Shown piece after piece: positions 48,901-60,200 of a stretch of 64,000 nucleotides of DNA (position 1 is the stretch's first letter; each line of letters starts with the position of its first letter). The notes beneath the pieces are model-generated. The model made no database searches, was not told the DNA's origin, and was given only the letters and a program-made list of their open reading frames with translations. This stretch comes from Kudoa neothunni. Taxonomy: Eukaryota > Cnidaria. Location: assembly GCA_964304625.1 (NCBI GenBank), contig OZ199839.1:868001-932000 (forward strand), given 5' to 3'. The position numbers and the translations under genes were made by a program.

Positions 48901-51332
48901 AAGGGACACAGTTTTGTTGCTGTTTTATGATTTAGTAAATTATATAAGAACGGACGACACATCTAACATACTGCAAAAATTAATAATATAGTTCCCATTT
49001 AATTGATTTGTGATTTTTCTCTCGTTTTTCTTAAAAATATAAAATGAAACAACATTTGATTAGTTTAAAAAACTGGGGTTCTTTTATAAAATACATCCGA
49101 TACAGTGCCTATCATTACTATTTGCAATATTGAATTTAGTAACGAAATAATTGAGGTGACAGAAGAAGATTCTATTGTACCTATTTCAGGTCGTAATAGA
49201 CCTTCTAAGCTAACGGGTGTATTTACAGATTAGAGAATCACAACGGTGAAAATAAACCTATATTTAAATGTATTGGTTTTCCTAAGAAAGTGTTAAGCTT
49301 CATACTTGCATTTCATAATAAGAATAATATAGAGATTGGCTGGTGGGAAGAATCATTTTAAATATAAAAAACAATAAATAACGTTAATATTTCAAAAATT
49401 AAAATTGTCAGAAAATATAATAATTATGAATCTTATTAAAGGTAAAATTTAGTAGAATTTGTTTTCATTTTTGGCGCACACCGAAAATGAACATAAATTC
49501 GGTCAGTGATGCTTTTCAGTAGCTCTTCATTGGTCGCAATCGGAATACGGAAAATTTGTTACATCATGTATTTAGTATATATTTTTAAACTTTTCAATAG
49601 TTTTTGATAAATTATAATTTATAGCTTCCAATAGAGAATCCATTGCAATATGGAATTCTAATAAATTTAAGCCGTTAAAAATAGTCTTAAAATTTTTTAT
49701 TATTTAGTTTTAGATTGAAACATAAAATGCGTTTATTTCAGTTATCAGATCATTTAGAATTATTTATAAAAAATTTTCAATTACATTTTTGTATAATATC
49801 ATCCTAAAAATGTTATATAGTTCCATTTCATTTTTCGACATAAGAATCCTATCAATGGAGTACTTGAAGAGAAACATATGAAACAACCAGATCCATCCAG
49901 CTACAAACATATTTTTACTGATGGAAAAATCCATTTGCTGCGACTAATGACTTACAAATGGGCTCAGCGATTTGTGGTTGAACTGGACAACTACATTATA
50001 GCTCAAGGAAGCTTGCTGACGGATTTCGAACCATCTGTAAACCCCGGCGAATTTATCGACGACCCAAACGATATTAAACCTTCCGACTGGGACGATCGAC
50101 CACAAATAACTGACCTAAATGATATCAAACCAGATGATTGGTCATTATTCATTCCATTTACTTGGATTTATTTCTAATAGGGATGAATCTCAACCCCAAT
50201 ACATTAAGGATTCTGACGCTGTTATTCCTGATGATTGGCTTGAAGATGAACCACAATATGTGGATGATACCTCAGCAGAAAAACCATCAGAATGGTAAGA
50301 ATCTGAAATAACGTTTGAAACGTTGTTGAGTTTAACCACAGCAAAATTCTATTATACTCTAACACCACTTAGGGATGACTTAATCGATGGGAAGTGGACT
50401 CCACCAAAAATACCGAATCCTCTTTGTACCAATAATAATTGTGGCCCTTGGACACCACCACTTATTAAAAATCCAAACTATAAGGGAAAATTCAAACCAA
50501 GAATGATACCTAATCCAAACTATAAGGTTTTACTTATAATCGCAAATCGCAAATATTTAGCCAATTGAATAAATTTTAAAGGGCAATTTTAAACCGAGAA
50601 AAATGAAAAACCCCATATTTTTTGTTGATGAAAATCCATTTAATATGACACCTATTGTAATCTTATTTAACTATTTATATAAATTAAGATCAAATACCGT
50701 TGATTATAACAGGAAGCAATCGCCATTGAAGTGATTTCTTCACCAAATGTTGTCACTTTTGATAATATCATCATCACGAACAAAGCTGATGCTTTGATGG
50801 TGTTCAACAGTAAACAGTATTATTTTGATAATGGGGTTAGTTTTTTTATATTGTTGTTTTAGTTGGAAAGCAAAAAACCCATTCGATGCGGTTTATTTAT
50901 TGAAATTATGCATTGAAGATTGACTCTTGTTTGTAGAGAGCATTTTTAGAAAAATACAAATATCCGATCATTATTGGTGGTTTAGCGATAAGTGGTTTGG
51001 TTCTTGTGATAGCCATATTATTTAGATACAAATCGGTATGTTTTTGTTCCAACGCATTTTTTTAGATTAAATAATCGTAGGTTGGTGATACTTCGATTGA
51101 CTCTACTCCGTCGTCGGATAAATTGATGTTTGAAGAAGAAAACACTTCCAATTTGGTGGGCGATTCGGAAGATGCTGATAATGCAATTTTCCAGTTGTTA
51201 CTTTATACCTATAATGGATTGTATTAGGAACAAGCTAAACCCGAAAATGAGAAGCAGAATCATTCCAGCGAAGAAGAACCCCCAATAGCGTTGCGTCGAT
51301 CAACTCGAAGAACCAAGAAAAATGACTCTTAA
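45929..51332 (+). CDS. CANX: Calnexin, ER lectin chaperone
   Basis: Fifteen exons join in frame to 507 residues: 45929-45967, 46011-46105, 46157-46224, 46325-46383, 46430-46509, 46558-46645, 46698-46766, 49821-50140, 50181-50294, 50373-50526, 50582-50656, 50713-50835, 50937-51035, 51081-51155, 51228-51332. It starts with a signal peptide (MYVSLIFLLVLIN). The lectin domain carries ILQYELSFQ, QCGGAYLKLISK, TPYTIMFGPDVC and FHFIFRHKNP, with the paired cysteines of the family. The P domain has four type-1 repeats (such as NDIKPSDWDDRP) and four type-2 repeats (such as DGKWTPPKIPNP), the 4+4 number of calnexin rather than the 3+3 of calreticulin. A membrane helix (IIIGGLAISGLVLVIAIL) and a cytosolic tail ending in a basic cluster (RRSTRRTKK) follow. 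The family binds monoglucosylated N-glycans and assists glycoprotein folding. The protein is shorter than human calnexin (592 residues), mainly between P domain and membrane and in the tail. Confidence 0.93.
46767..49820 (+). other. 3.05-kb intron of calnexin
   Basis: Lies between exons 7 and 8, inside the lectin domain (CQNNYK|FHFIF). All other introns of the gene are about 40-110 nt. It contains AT-rich sequence, repeats of AGCAGTGATAATTA-like motifs near 47.70 kb and a broken coding-like fragment near 49.12-49.36 kb. Confidence 0.8.
49110..49361 (+). pseudogene. Unidentified broken coding fragment inside calnexin intron
   Basis: One frame reads EIIEVTEEDSIVPISGRNRP then SKLTGVFT, and the next frame continues PIFKCIGFPKKVLSFILAF, ending GWWEESF and a stop. 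One base shifts the frame between them. Complexity is higher than the flanks, suggesting a remnant of a transposon or gene. A GTTTAAAAAACTGGGGTT motif at its left (49064-49081) recurs at 56501, inside the TTAA-flanked repeat, which favours a transposon origin. Confidence 0.3.
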
Positions 51333-53949
51333 ATTTGGTGTTTTGTTATGCGAGTTGCCGCCGACAAATGTTTAGTTTAACACACATTTACTTTGTCACG
51401 AAAATCCAAATTTTATCTTGTTTGCAAAAATTATTTACTGCTCATTTGGTCTATAATTATGATTCCATTGAAGAAGATTCGCTCTAACTAAATCCAATAT
51501 ATGATTTAGCTTATAAACATTTCTAACAAGTATTTAACGTAATATTTAAGATTAATCGTACGTGTACTGTTTACGAAGGAAGTTGGGTTTGCATCATATT
51601 GAGAATTTTCATTTCACATGTTTTCCATGTTCTAACTGATTAATAATGATATAACCACCTTGTTAGATTTATTAAAACTTTAAAGTTGCGAATTAATCGA
51701 AAACATGATCGTCATTGTGTATCTAGAAAGATGTTCCCTCTTAATTAATTTTCGATAAACTTTTCTTTTAAGTCTAGTTTTTGGGAATTAAATTATAAAC
51801 AAATTTGGATTTACCAATGTTTGGTTGGGTAAGAAAAATCAATAGATAGACATGAGAACCATGAATGACATAAACGGGTGTGTACGTGTTTGGAGTGAGT
51901 TGTTATTTTACGTTTAATTTAATTTCGAAATTTGTGATTTCATCTTACTTAATCTTCTATATTTATATTCAATTTAATTTAATTAGATAAATAATGATGC
52001 AATTGAATATTATTACAGTTGAAAAACGAAATAATGTTTTTTTTATAAAAAACGGGCTTAATAATGTTAATTTTCAATTGTACAACAAAAAAACATGATA
52101 ATTAAATCCAAAAAATGCAATTCGTTACAGTATATTACTCGTTTTTAATATTAATGATTTATAATTATAGGCCTGTTTTCAGTATTTAAAGAAAATGTTA
52201 TACGCGAGAATTATTTTTTATTCAATCATTTTAATATTTTATTTTATGTAAGGTTTAACGAATTTGTTGATCCATTCGCATCTTTATATACATATCTTGC
52301 AGCTTTTAGAGAATAGACACTTTAGTTCATTATTAATCATTAAAAATTGATTTTAATTGATTCATTAAATCGAAAGAAAGTTAAATTTAATGATATTATT
52401 ATTATTATTATTACTGATTGTTGGTACTTAGATTCTTCCTGGGCTCTATCGGATCACATATATTTTATTTATCATCAATTTGATCATCGATTTAGAATCT
52501 CAGAGATATATGCATCAAAAAAGTCAATTTGTATCTAGTAATTAAGCTCACAATATTCTACATAAAATATTTAAGTGTCGTCCACATTGTTAACATTATC
52601 CACATACCGTAGTTATATCAATAACATTAAATATAATAAAAATATTTTTTAATTTAATCGTAAATTAAAACTCTGCTCTAATTAGAAATTTATTCTGTAT
52701 TTTTATTACTATCTTTTTTATATAATAAAATAGAGTTAATTTAACCCGAAAAACAATCTAATAGTAAAAGCATACATTCATGTTACCATTATAGTTTTTT
52801 GATTTACGTACATTAACAAACAATAATAGTTTAAAATTACTGAATCTACTCAGATTAAAATAACAACATGTAATCCTGCAAGGAAACCAAAGTACTAACA
52901 AATTTGTACATGTGGATACAATTCATAGTTAAAAAAATATTCCTGTTTTTCTTTATTGACTATTAGTTCAATTTTTTTATTTAATAAATTAACCTAGAAT
53001 AATTTTTGTTAATATAAAAATAGAAAAATGTTGACATTAACGTTTAATTTAGTTCAACTCATCTAACATAAAAATCACCAAATAATGATTATGATTATAC
53101 ACTTTGATTTGGAGATATTGTTAAATTTAATGATGACTAAAATTAGTACGCAATACCCATCAAAAATCTCCATATGGGATTGAATTTTAATACGAAATAT
53201 TCGTTTTCTAACATTTATAAAAAAAACAATTTTTAAATAAATAATTCCAAGTGTTTCCTTAATAGCTTATAAGACTTATAAGGTAGAACTGCACTTTAGA
53301 AAACGATAAAACAATGACACAACGGAGGAGCGCAATATCCACGTACGCAATAACCGTTGGTGATTGTACATCGAAAGTTTCTATTTTCTTAATAGTTTTT
53401 AAAAGCGCTACAAAATGGTTATTATGCACTAAAATTCAATCCCCATATGGATTTGTCCTATAAATATTTCGAAAAAACTATATTTATTATTTAATTTAAT
53501 ATTATCTCGAAACTCAAGCGTAATTTAATTAGGTTATTTTTATGAAATCGAACAAAATTAACGTTGGTATCAACAATTTTTTATTTGTATATTTATAAAA
53601 ATGATTCAAGTATAATTTATTATAAAACAATAATTAAAATATTTGTATTTGCGAAACATATTGATTTATAATTTAAAAATATATAAAAACGTATTTTTAA
53701 TTTATTTAACAAGACTACTACTGAAAAGTATTGCTAATAATGTGGAAATAATAGAATTATTATTAATATTAAATTTTTTACTTAATTTCTATATAAAAAT
53801 GTATTTATTTAAGTAAAGATATGATTGAAGGTCACATATTATTGATCAAATCGATGATAAATAAAAAATACGAGATCACTTGAAATGTCGAATGGATCTG
53901 ATAAGAGGAAATCAATCATAACAAAATAATTAAAAATTATTTCCATTGT
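51333..53949. other. AT-rich intergenic stretch
   Basis: 3' flank of calnexin. Only short low-complexity frames; no recognised gene or repeat. Confidence 0.5.
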
Positions 53950-54636
53950 TTAACTCCCTAACGGATTTTGGAGTAAAAACAAACCCAGGTTTTTTTTTCT
54001 ATGAATTTAATTGAAAAATTGTCAAAATAACAACGCGAACATGTAGGAGGAAATTTGTCCCTAAACTGTGAAGAAAATTATGAATGTTTCCTTTAATTAA
54101 TCCTATGTAATCTCGTTCGGTCGTGCTCGAAATAATCGGTCAAAAAAATACATCGAATCAAGTGGTATTATAACAATGCTAAACAGAATTTCAGGTTACG
54201 GGGGCCATATCAGTATATTGTGAGTTGTCCAATGATTGCAAGTTAAAAAACTTATAATTCATCCTTATCATACGATACATATAAATAATAAAGCGGAAAA
54301 AACATAAACACAATTAAATTTACGAAATCGTTTGTTTCTAATTTACTGTCATGCTGTATTTATTTAAGGTACAAAATAGACTGAGAAATTGCTCTACTAT
54401 AATTAATATGTGGTGAAACTTGCAAAACATATACCACTTAATTAATCAATACACATTAAAATTTAAATTTGGCATAGAACTCCACAAGGGCACTTTACTG
54501 ACCATTAACCTAGTTTGTGTGAACCTAATATCCATAGACATCACACGTTATGTTTATCGATACCTTACGAGGAGATAATGAATTATTAATTATTACATTA
54601 TTGAGAATTGATTTTCATAATAGTGATTGAAGATTA

Positions 54637-56400
54637 TAGTGAGGTCTCGATATAACGTGGTTATCAATTTGTAGTTTCTGTTTAATTCACACTGTACAAT
54701 TTATTGGCTGAAATGTTGTTATATGATTAACAGAATATATTTTCATATTTATATATATTTTCTTATGTATAATCAGTGAAAATCGAAGGTTTTGCTATAG
54801 CGTGGCTTTTTTCCATATAATAATCCGATTAATCCGCCTTTTATACTGTCGCAGAAGTAGAAATGGTTAGGTGTCAGAGAAGCATTAAGGACAAACGAGA
54901 AAAACTATTGTATTATATATCATTAGGATCGATTCCTAGGGTCAAAGCTTTAATAATAAAGAAATTTAACATTTCTGGTAAGCATTAATTTCTAATTATA
55001 AATAAACGTAGGCTATTCTTCGTTGGATAGAATGTTGTCTAAGGGAAGCGAAATTGTCGATTCGAATTTTTCAGATAGTCGTATTAGAATAAAAACGGGA
55101 ATTATGGTGGGCTTGAAAATCTACTATTCAATTGGATTGTTCTCCAAATAGAAAAGAAGCAAAATATTCCTGGATTCATTATTTACGAAAAGGCTTCGAA
55201 AATAGCTGAAGATCTCAAAATTTACGATTTTAATTGTAGTAAAGGTTGGTTCTCTAATTTCAAGACAAAGTATTGTTGACGAATATCAGTGCCATCCCCC
55301 AATAGATGAACAATAATTTTAATATCCTTGATAAATATAGCGGGGAAGATATTATAAATATGGACGAAGTAGTCCTTTTCCACGAGCAATTATCTCAGCG
55401 AACGCACGCCACCAAGCACGAATCTGATATAAAAGGGGTAACAATATTGGTTATTGCTTCATGTACCGGCGAGAAATTTCCATTTTACGTGATTGGAAGA
55501 TTTAAGAAGCCGCGTTGTTTAACGGGGCTAAAAATCTCCTAGTAAATTATCAGTCACAAAAAATGGTTGGATGTCCGCGGCTGTATTCTTAGAAATCCTT
55601 AAAGATTTAGACAAAAAATTCGGCCAACAAAATAGAAAAGTCCTTATAATACTTGATCAATGCCGGTCTGATCCCAATTTAACAAATCATTTTAATAACA
55701 TTGAATTGTTGTTCCTCCCTAGATACACCACCAGTGCCCTCCAACCAATGGATATTGGCATCATTCCTAGCCCATAGCCTGAAGGCCAACTACCGCAAAT
55801 TGTTGGTCAGAAAGTTCCTCTCTGACGAGGATACTTAAACACCCTTCAAATCTTCAAATCTTCAAATACACGATATTGAACTGCCTTGATACGTTGGTGG
55901 AAGCATAGGAAATGGTGGAGAGAAAAATTATCGAGAACAGTTTCAAAAAATTTCAGATATTTAGAAATCGTACGATTAATTAATTAATATTAATATAAAA
56001 TAAAGAGGGTACCAATGCAGATGTAGACTCCGCATCTGAAACAATAATTGTTGGTAAATATGCATTTTATGTAAATTTGTTTCAAACAAATTCCTAGACG
56101 ACTTTGACGATATAAGCGAATTGGAGGATGCTGAAACCGTATATGAGGATGAGGACGCATCACATCACATCTAGTGGATAAAGATATTTTGACTGTTCCA
56201 AAATGGGATGAAGATCTGGATTTTTATGACAACATTGATATAGTTAGATCGGATCGGCTGGATTAAAAAATGCGATAAATATTATCAGAAAGCTTTAATA
56301 CGAGAGAATCCTGCTTTTTTAATCTATACTCACCCCATAATGGACGAAATATATAAAATTATTAAAAATAGGGATAAGTTTAATTAAATAGATGATTTTG
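54637..56400 (+). mobile_element. pogo/Tigger DNA transposon, 3' end not found
   Basis: The left end TAGTGAGGTCTCGATATAAC follows TA (54635-54636) and closely resembles the CAGTG-ACCTCGATATAACG ends of pogo/Tigger elements. It is followed by a family-like TATAATCCGATTAATCCGCC stretch near 54.82 kb. A degraded transposase occupies 54.86-56.27 kb. No matching right inverted repeat was found by 56.5 kb, so that end is lost or too diverged, and the right boundary given is approximate. Confidence 0.75.
54863..56265 (+). pseudogene. pogo/Tigger transposase, inactivated
   Basis: The N-terminus shows a psq-type helix-turn-helix (REKLLYYISLGSIPRVKALI, then KKFNIS). A CENP-B-type DNA-binding piece lies in another frame (KKQNIPGFIIYEKASKIAED, then KGWFSNFKTKY). 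The DDE domain follows: NMDEVVLFHEQLSQRTHA with the first catalytic Asp, KFPFYVIGRFKKPRCLTGLK-like sequence at 55.47-55.53 kb, ILDQCRSDPN with the second Asp (usually D-N-C), and LLFLPRYTTSALQPMDIGII. An acidic C-terminal piece (PKWDEDLDFYDN) sits near 56.2 kb. Multiple frameshifts and stops, including ones near 55.08, 55.28, 55.54 and 55.78 kb, make it non-functional. Confidence 0.85.
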
Positions 56401-56729
56401 TTGATAAAACTTAATATTTTCCGTTGCTCGCGCGCGCGGGGGTGTCAATAAATTTCCTCCAAAATATTCCAACTAGTTTTAACGATTTTTCGATTACATT
56501 TGTTTAAAAAAACTGGGGTTATTTTTATCTTAATGTCCGTTGCCCGTTAGAGAATAAATTTTTTTCCCGGACATTTATAATTATTTTCCCCTAAAAATAT
56601 ACGCATATGCACTAAACAATAATTTAATGTAATTAAAAAAAATTTTGTTTTAACCATTAGCTGGATAAGATTTCATGGACCAATAAATATTCTGGGGTAA
56701 AATATACCCCAAATCCGTTAGAGGGTTAA

Positions 56730-57287
56730 TAAAACGAATGCAATCATTATTTGTTAAAATAAATGAAGTAGACTTTAATTATAAAATTTGGCAGGCATCA
56801 AGATGTATAATGGCGCAGCTGGATAAAATCAACAAAAAATTATCATATATTTCCTTATATTTCAACCAACTAAAATTTAATATACTTATAGATTAAATAG
56901 AATTTCAAATGCTTTGTCGAAATTAGAGATTAAAACAGATTAAACTTTTCGTGATTTTATATTGGATTAAGTTTTATTAATCCCCTCGAAAAACATCAGT
57001 AAATATTGTTTGAACGACTGGAAAAAAACAAAGTATAAATTAAAAAAATATTCTTTTGGGAATACATACAGTAAATTTTAAACAAATTTACAATAAAAAT
57101 TGATCTAAGGTGGCTAATAGTGTGAATTCTTTCGCCGGGAAACGTTTTTATTTTTCTTTTTTTTGAGAACGGAGACTGCTTTCAGTAGTTTGGAGGTGAT
57201 GGTTAGCCGAGAAGGTGAAGCGTTGCTATAGTTACGATCACGCGTGATATTCTCATTAATTCGAGAAACACATTTGATCAGCGCTGG
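56730..57287. other. AT-rich intergenic stretch
   Basis: No gene or repeat recognised. Confidence 0.5.
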
Positions 57288-59128
57288 TCACTTCAGCAGC
57301 AGCAGCATCCGGCCGAGAACACTTAAAGCAAGATTAACACCGATTGAAAAGATCGAAAAGATCCAAAATAAGGGGAATTTACCACCAATGTTGCTATGTT
57401 CTTCCTCGTAATCCGGAATTATTGGAGAGATTGGGTTCGAATGAACATCAACGAAATCATAAGAACCACGAGAGCGAGATTTCATGACATCTAGATATTG
57501 AGGGTAGTCCTCTTGTGAAAAAACCGATCTATCGTCATTGTGTGTACAAACGTGGTGTCATTGATAACAGGCATTTTGCGTAAGGACCCAGTTAGGGTAT
57601 TATCACGAGATGCGCTACCTCTGTTGGCAAGGTTGGCCATCGAGACGGTACTTCTACGTCGAATATCCACCTTACATCAGCATTTACAAGTTTCTTAATC
57701 CATGGATTGGAGGAAAGTGACTCGTATTCATCGTCAACATCTGAACCATTGAAAGAGCCAGTTTTTTCGATACCGTTCTCATCTAATACCAAAAAAACAA
57801 GGCGTCACGTCATAACAACACAGTAACAACAACAACAACAACAACAACCAACAATAAAATACACTAAGCATTATGGGGAGAGGAGTGCTTCCATTCTTCA
57901 GTCTGATCAGGTATGGTAAGAGTGAAGGAATATTATCGAAGCACACATTCTGAGTGGGCTTATCTGTTCTTATGCTTACCACCATATTAAAGCTATCGAT
58001 ATCACTACTATCGGCGTTGGAGGTGTTGTGTTTGGATGTTGAAGATTTGTGGTGCGAATCAAAAGAAAAGCGTCGAAAATAAGGCCAGAAAAGAGTGGTG
58101 AATTCTTCCAACAATGAACAATGATTCCATCTGGAAGGAATAGTGAGATGGTTATAATCGTAAAATTGAGGTAGTTCCGAGGTGGACACACGATAGGTTT
58201 TATCGGTGAAATCAACCACAGGTACCACATAATAATGTGTATTGTTTTCATAATGATATTCATCGGATTTCATCGAACAAATACTCCTCATCAGACCAAT
58301 AATATTGTCACATTCTCGTTCGTTCGCTATCAATGTGAGTGGACATTCCTCTTTGCTGAGTATAGATATGACTCGTCTACCATCACCGTTGAAGTGCACA
58401 TACATTCCCAACACACTATAAAAGTCACCGACGAGCATAGTCTAAAAACAAATTGATTGAAGAACAACAATAGGTTTAAATTGATTACAAAATTGCTGGT
58501 ATCTTTAGTGATGCCATAACCAGAATGAAAATCGATATAAAAATGAAAAGCAATCCAATGTGTGAGGATTCCTGAATTCGAACACCAGGGCATTCAACCA
58601 CATGCACCCGAAATCGATGAATGCCAACCAAATTGAATTGGATTGCCAATTGTAAAAAAGCTAATTGAGCATTGTGAGTGATGTGTTTGAATTCGTTAAA
58701 AACAGGACGACTAATGGTAAAGTTAATGTCATCAAGTTTTTTTGTTTCGGCAAATATCAACTGAATAAACGGTTGTGGAAGCAGATCCGAGAAGATAGTC
58801 AACACATGCTCGTTGAGACCGGCTGCACTGATGCTTTTACAGAGAAATTTAATTCTATAATCAACATTGGCAAGAAATGACGAAGGCACCACCAGATTGC
58901 CGATACCATCCACTACATCAAATGGCGTTATAGTTAACGCACATAATAAATGACAAAATAACAATTACACTTAAAATTTTCTAAAGTTTTGTAGGGACTT
59001 TTGTGATGAATATATATTTCTAGCTTGCTCAAGCATTCCACCATATGATCAGTGGCAACCACGAATCCAATCAAATGGAGCAGCGTTTTCTCATTCATTA
59101 CGTCGTTTTTTACAACATTTCCGCTCAT
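57288..59128 (-). CDS. Unidentified multi-exon membrane protein
   Basis: Minus-strand exons: about 59128-58971 (starts MSGNVVKNDVMNEKTLLHL), about 58950-58525 (FSDLLPQPFIQLIFAETKKL, INFTISRPVFNEF, then a hydrophobic segment IGLLFIFISIFIL), 58441 to about 57873 (MLVGDFYSVLGMYVHFNG ... HYYVVPVVDFTDKTYRV ... SRWNHCSLLEEFTTLFWPYF), about 57785-57600 (NPWIKKLVNADVRWIFDVEV) and about 57530-57288 (EDYPQYLDVMKSRSRGSYDF, ending in a second hydrophobic segment WIFSIFSIGVNLAL). Two membrane helices and potential N-glycosylation sites (INFT, NNTH, KNGST) suggest a secretory-pathway protein with a large lumenal or extracellular loop. Splice joints between exons 1 and 2 and before the last exon are unresolved. 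I do not recognise the family. Confidence 0.5.
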
Positions 59129-60179
59129 GAGCTCATTTCGATACTATATCACATAGGATTTTTCAGTTGGAAGTACAGCTTTAAAGCTCATAGTTTACTT
59201 GAAAAAAAAGGTAATCAAAACACAAAATCATTCAGACGAGACCCAGTTTTTGATATCATTCGGAGGATGTCTAGAAAATGAAGAAATCATTCAAAAAACA
59301 ATTATTATATTTATTTTTTTACAATATGAGTATTCGACATTCGAGTGTGACGTCATTCTTTTTGTACTGAAAAATCTAAGCAAACAATAACGTAGAATAA
59401 GTCACCATATCAACAGATTTAAGTTTACCTTTGACATATGTTGATGGTGGGAAAAATAATGGATATTAGAATTGGCGGAATCCACGAGGGCCAAGCAGAA
59501 TATCTCCAAATGTTTATATTGCAATTTTCCGAGAACTCTTTCAATAACATTCTTAGAAACCGATTAGAATATACTCGAATTCCATGTGTGTATTAAAAAA
59601 TACGTGGATTGTTTCGTTGTTAGCTACTTTAATTGTTTTCACCATTCCTGTTTCTAGTTTGATTCTTATCACGTTGTGGTATTTCTAATGCAAAAATTCA
59701 AAATTTTGGATATGAATTATTAACATAAGCATAAGCGTAAAACAAGAAATCAGTTTGGCAGCCGATTTATTCGGTAAATTGTTAAAATTCTTACATAACA
59801 CTCTAATTCTACCTATTAAAATGATAATTAATGTTCTAGGGGATTCAATTTGATTTCAAGGTACAAAATATATCAGGTTTAGTGATGAAATGCGATTGCA
59901 ACTCATAAAATCACTAACCTAAGGATTAAGCTAGAATTTTGGTTGAAAAATATAGCAGATTTATTAAAATTCAATAATTTATCATCAAAAAAAATTTAAA
60001 GTCGTTAAAATCGAACATTTCCAAAGATATGAATATCCAAAAAATTAAGTATAAAAGCACACTACATTGAGTCTCAAAATATTCACAATCAATACATTAA
60101 ATAATAAGGAGTTTGATACATTTGTGAAATACTTTAGTTAATTTATATTGTTATTTTAATATAGATGAGTTAAAAATTC
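59129..60179. other. Stretch without a recognised gene
   Basis: Short frames on both strands overlap the 5' end of the membrane-protein gene; nothing convincing beyond that. Confidence 0.45.
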
Positions 60180-60200
60180 TATGAAATGAATTCTACACAG

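Larger units (their letters stand above)
53954..56725. mobile_element. TTAA-flanked repeat pair, piggyBac-like ends
   Basis: The left end CTCCCTAACGGATTTTGG follows TTAA (53950-53953). The right end, read inward from 56725, is CCCTCTAACGGATTTGGGG, followed outward by TTAA (56726-56729). TTAA target duplications and CCC-starting ends are typical of piggyBac elements. A second degenerate right-end-like copy (CTCTAACGGGC read leftward) lies near 56.55 kb. The interior is occupied by a pogo/Tigger element rather than a piggyBac transposase, so this is best read as a non-autonomous piggyBac-like element carrying a later insertion, or two neighbouring decayed copies. Confidence 0.45.

Noticed and set aside
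59045-59281. Plus-strand 78-codon frame
   Set aside because: Overlaps the first exon of the minus-strand membrane-protein gene and shows no feature of its own.
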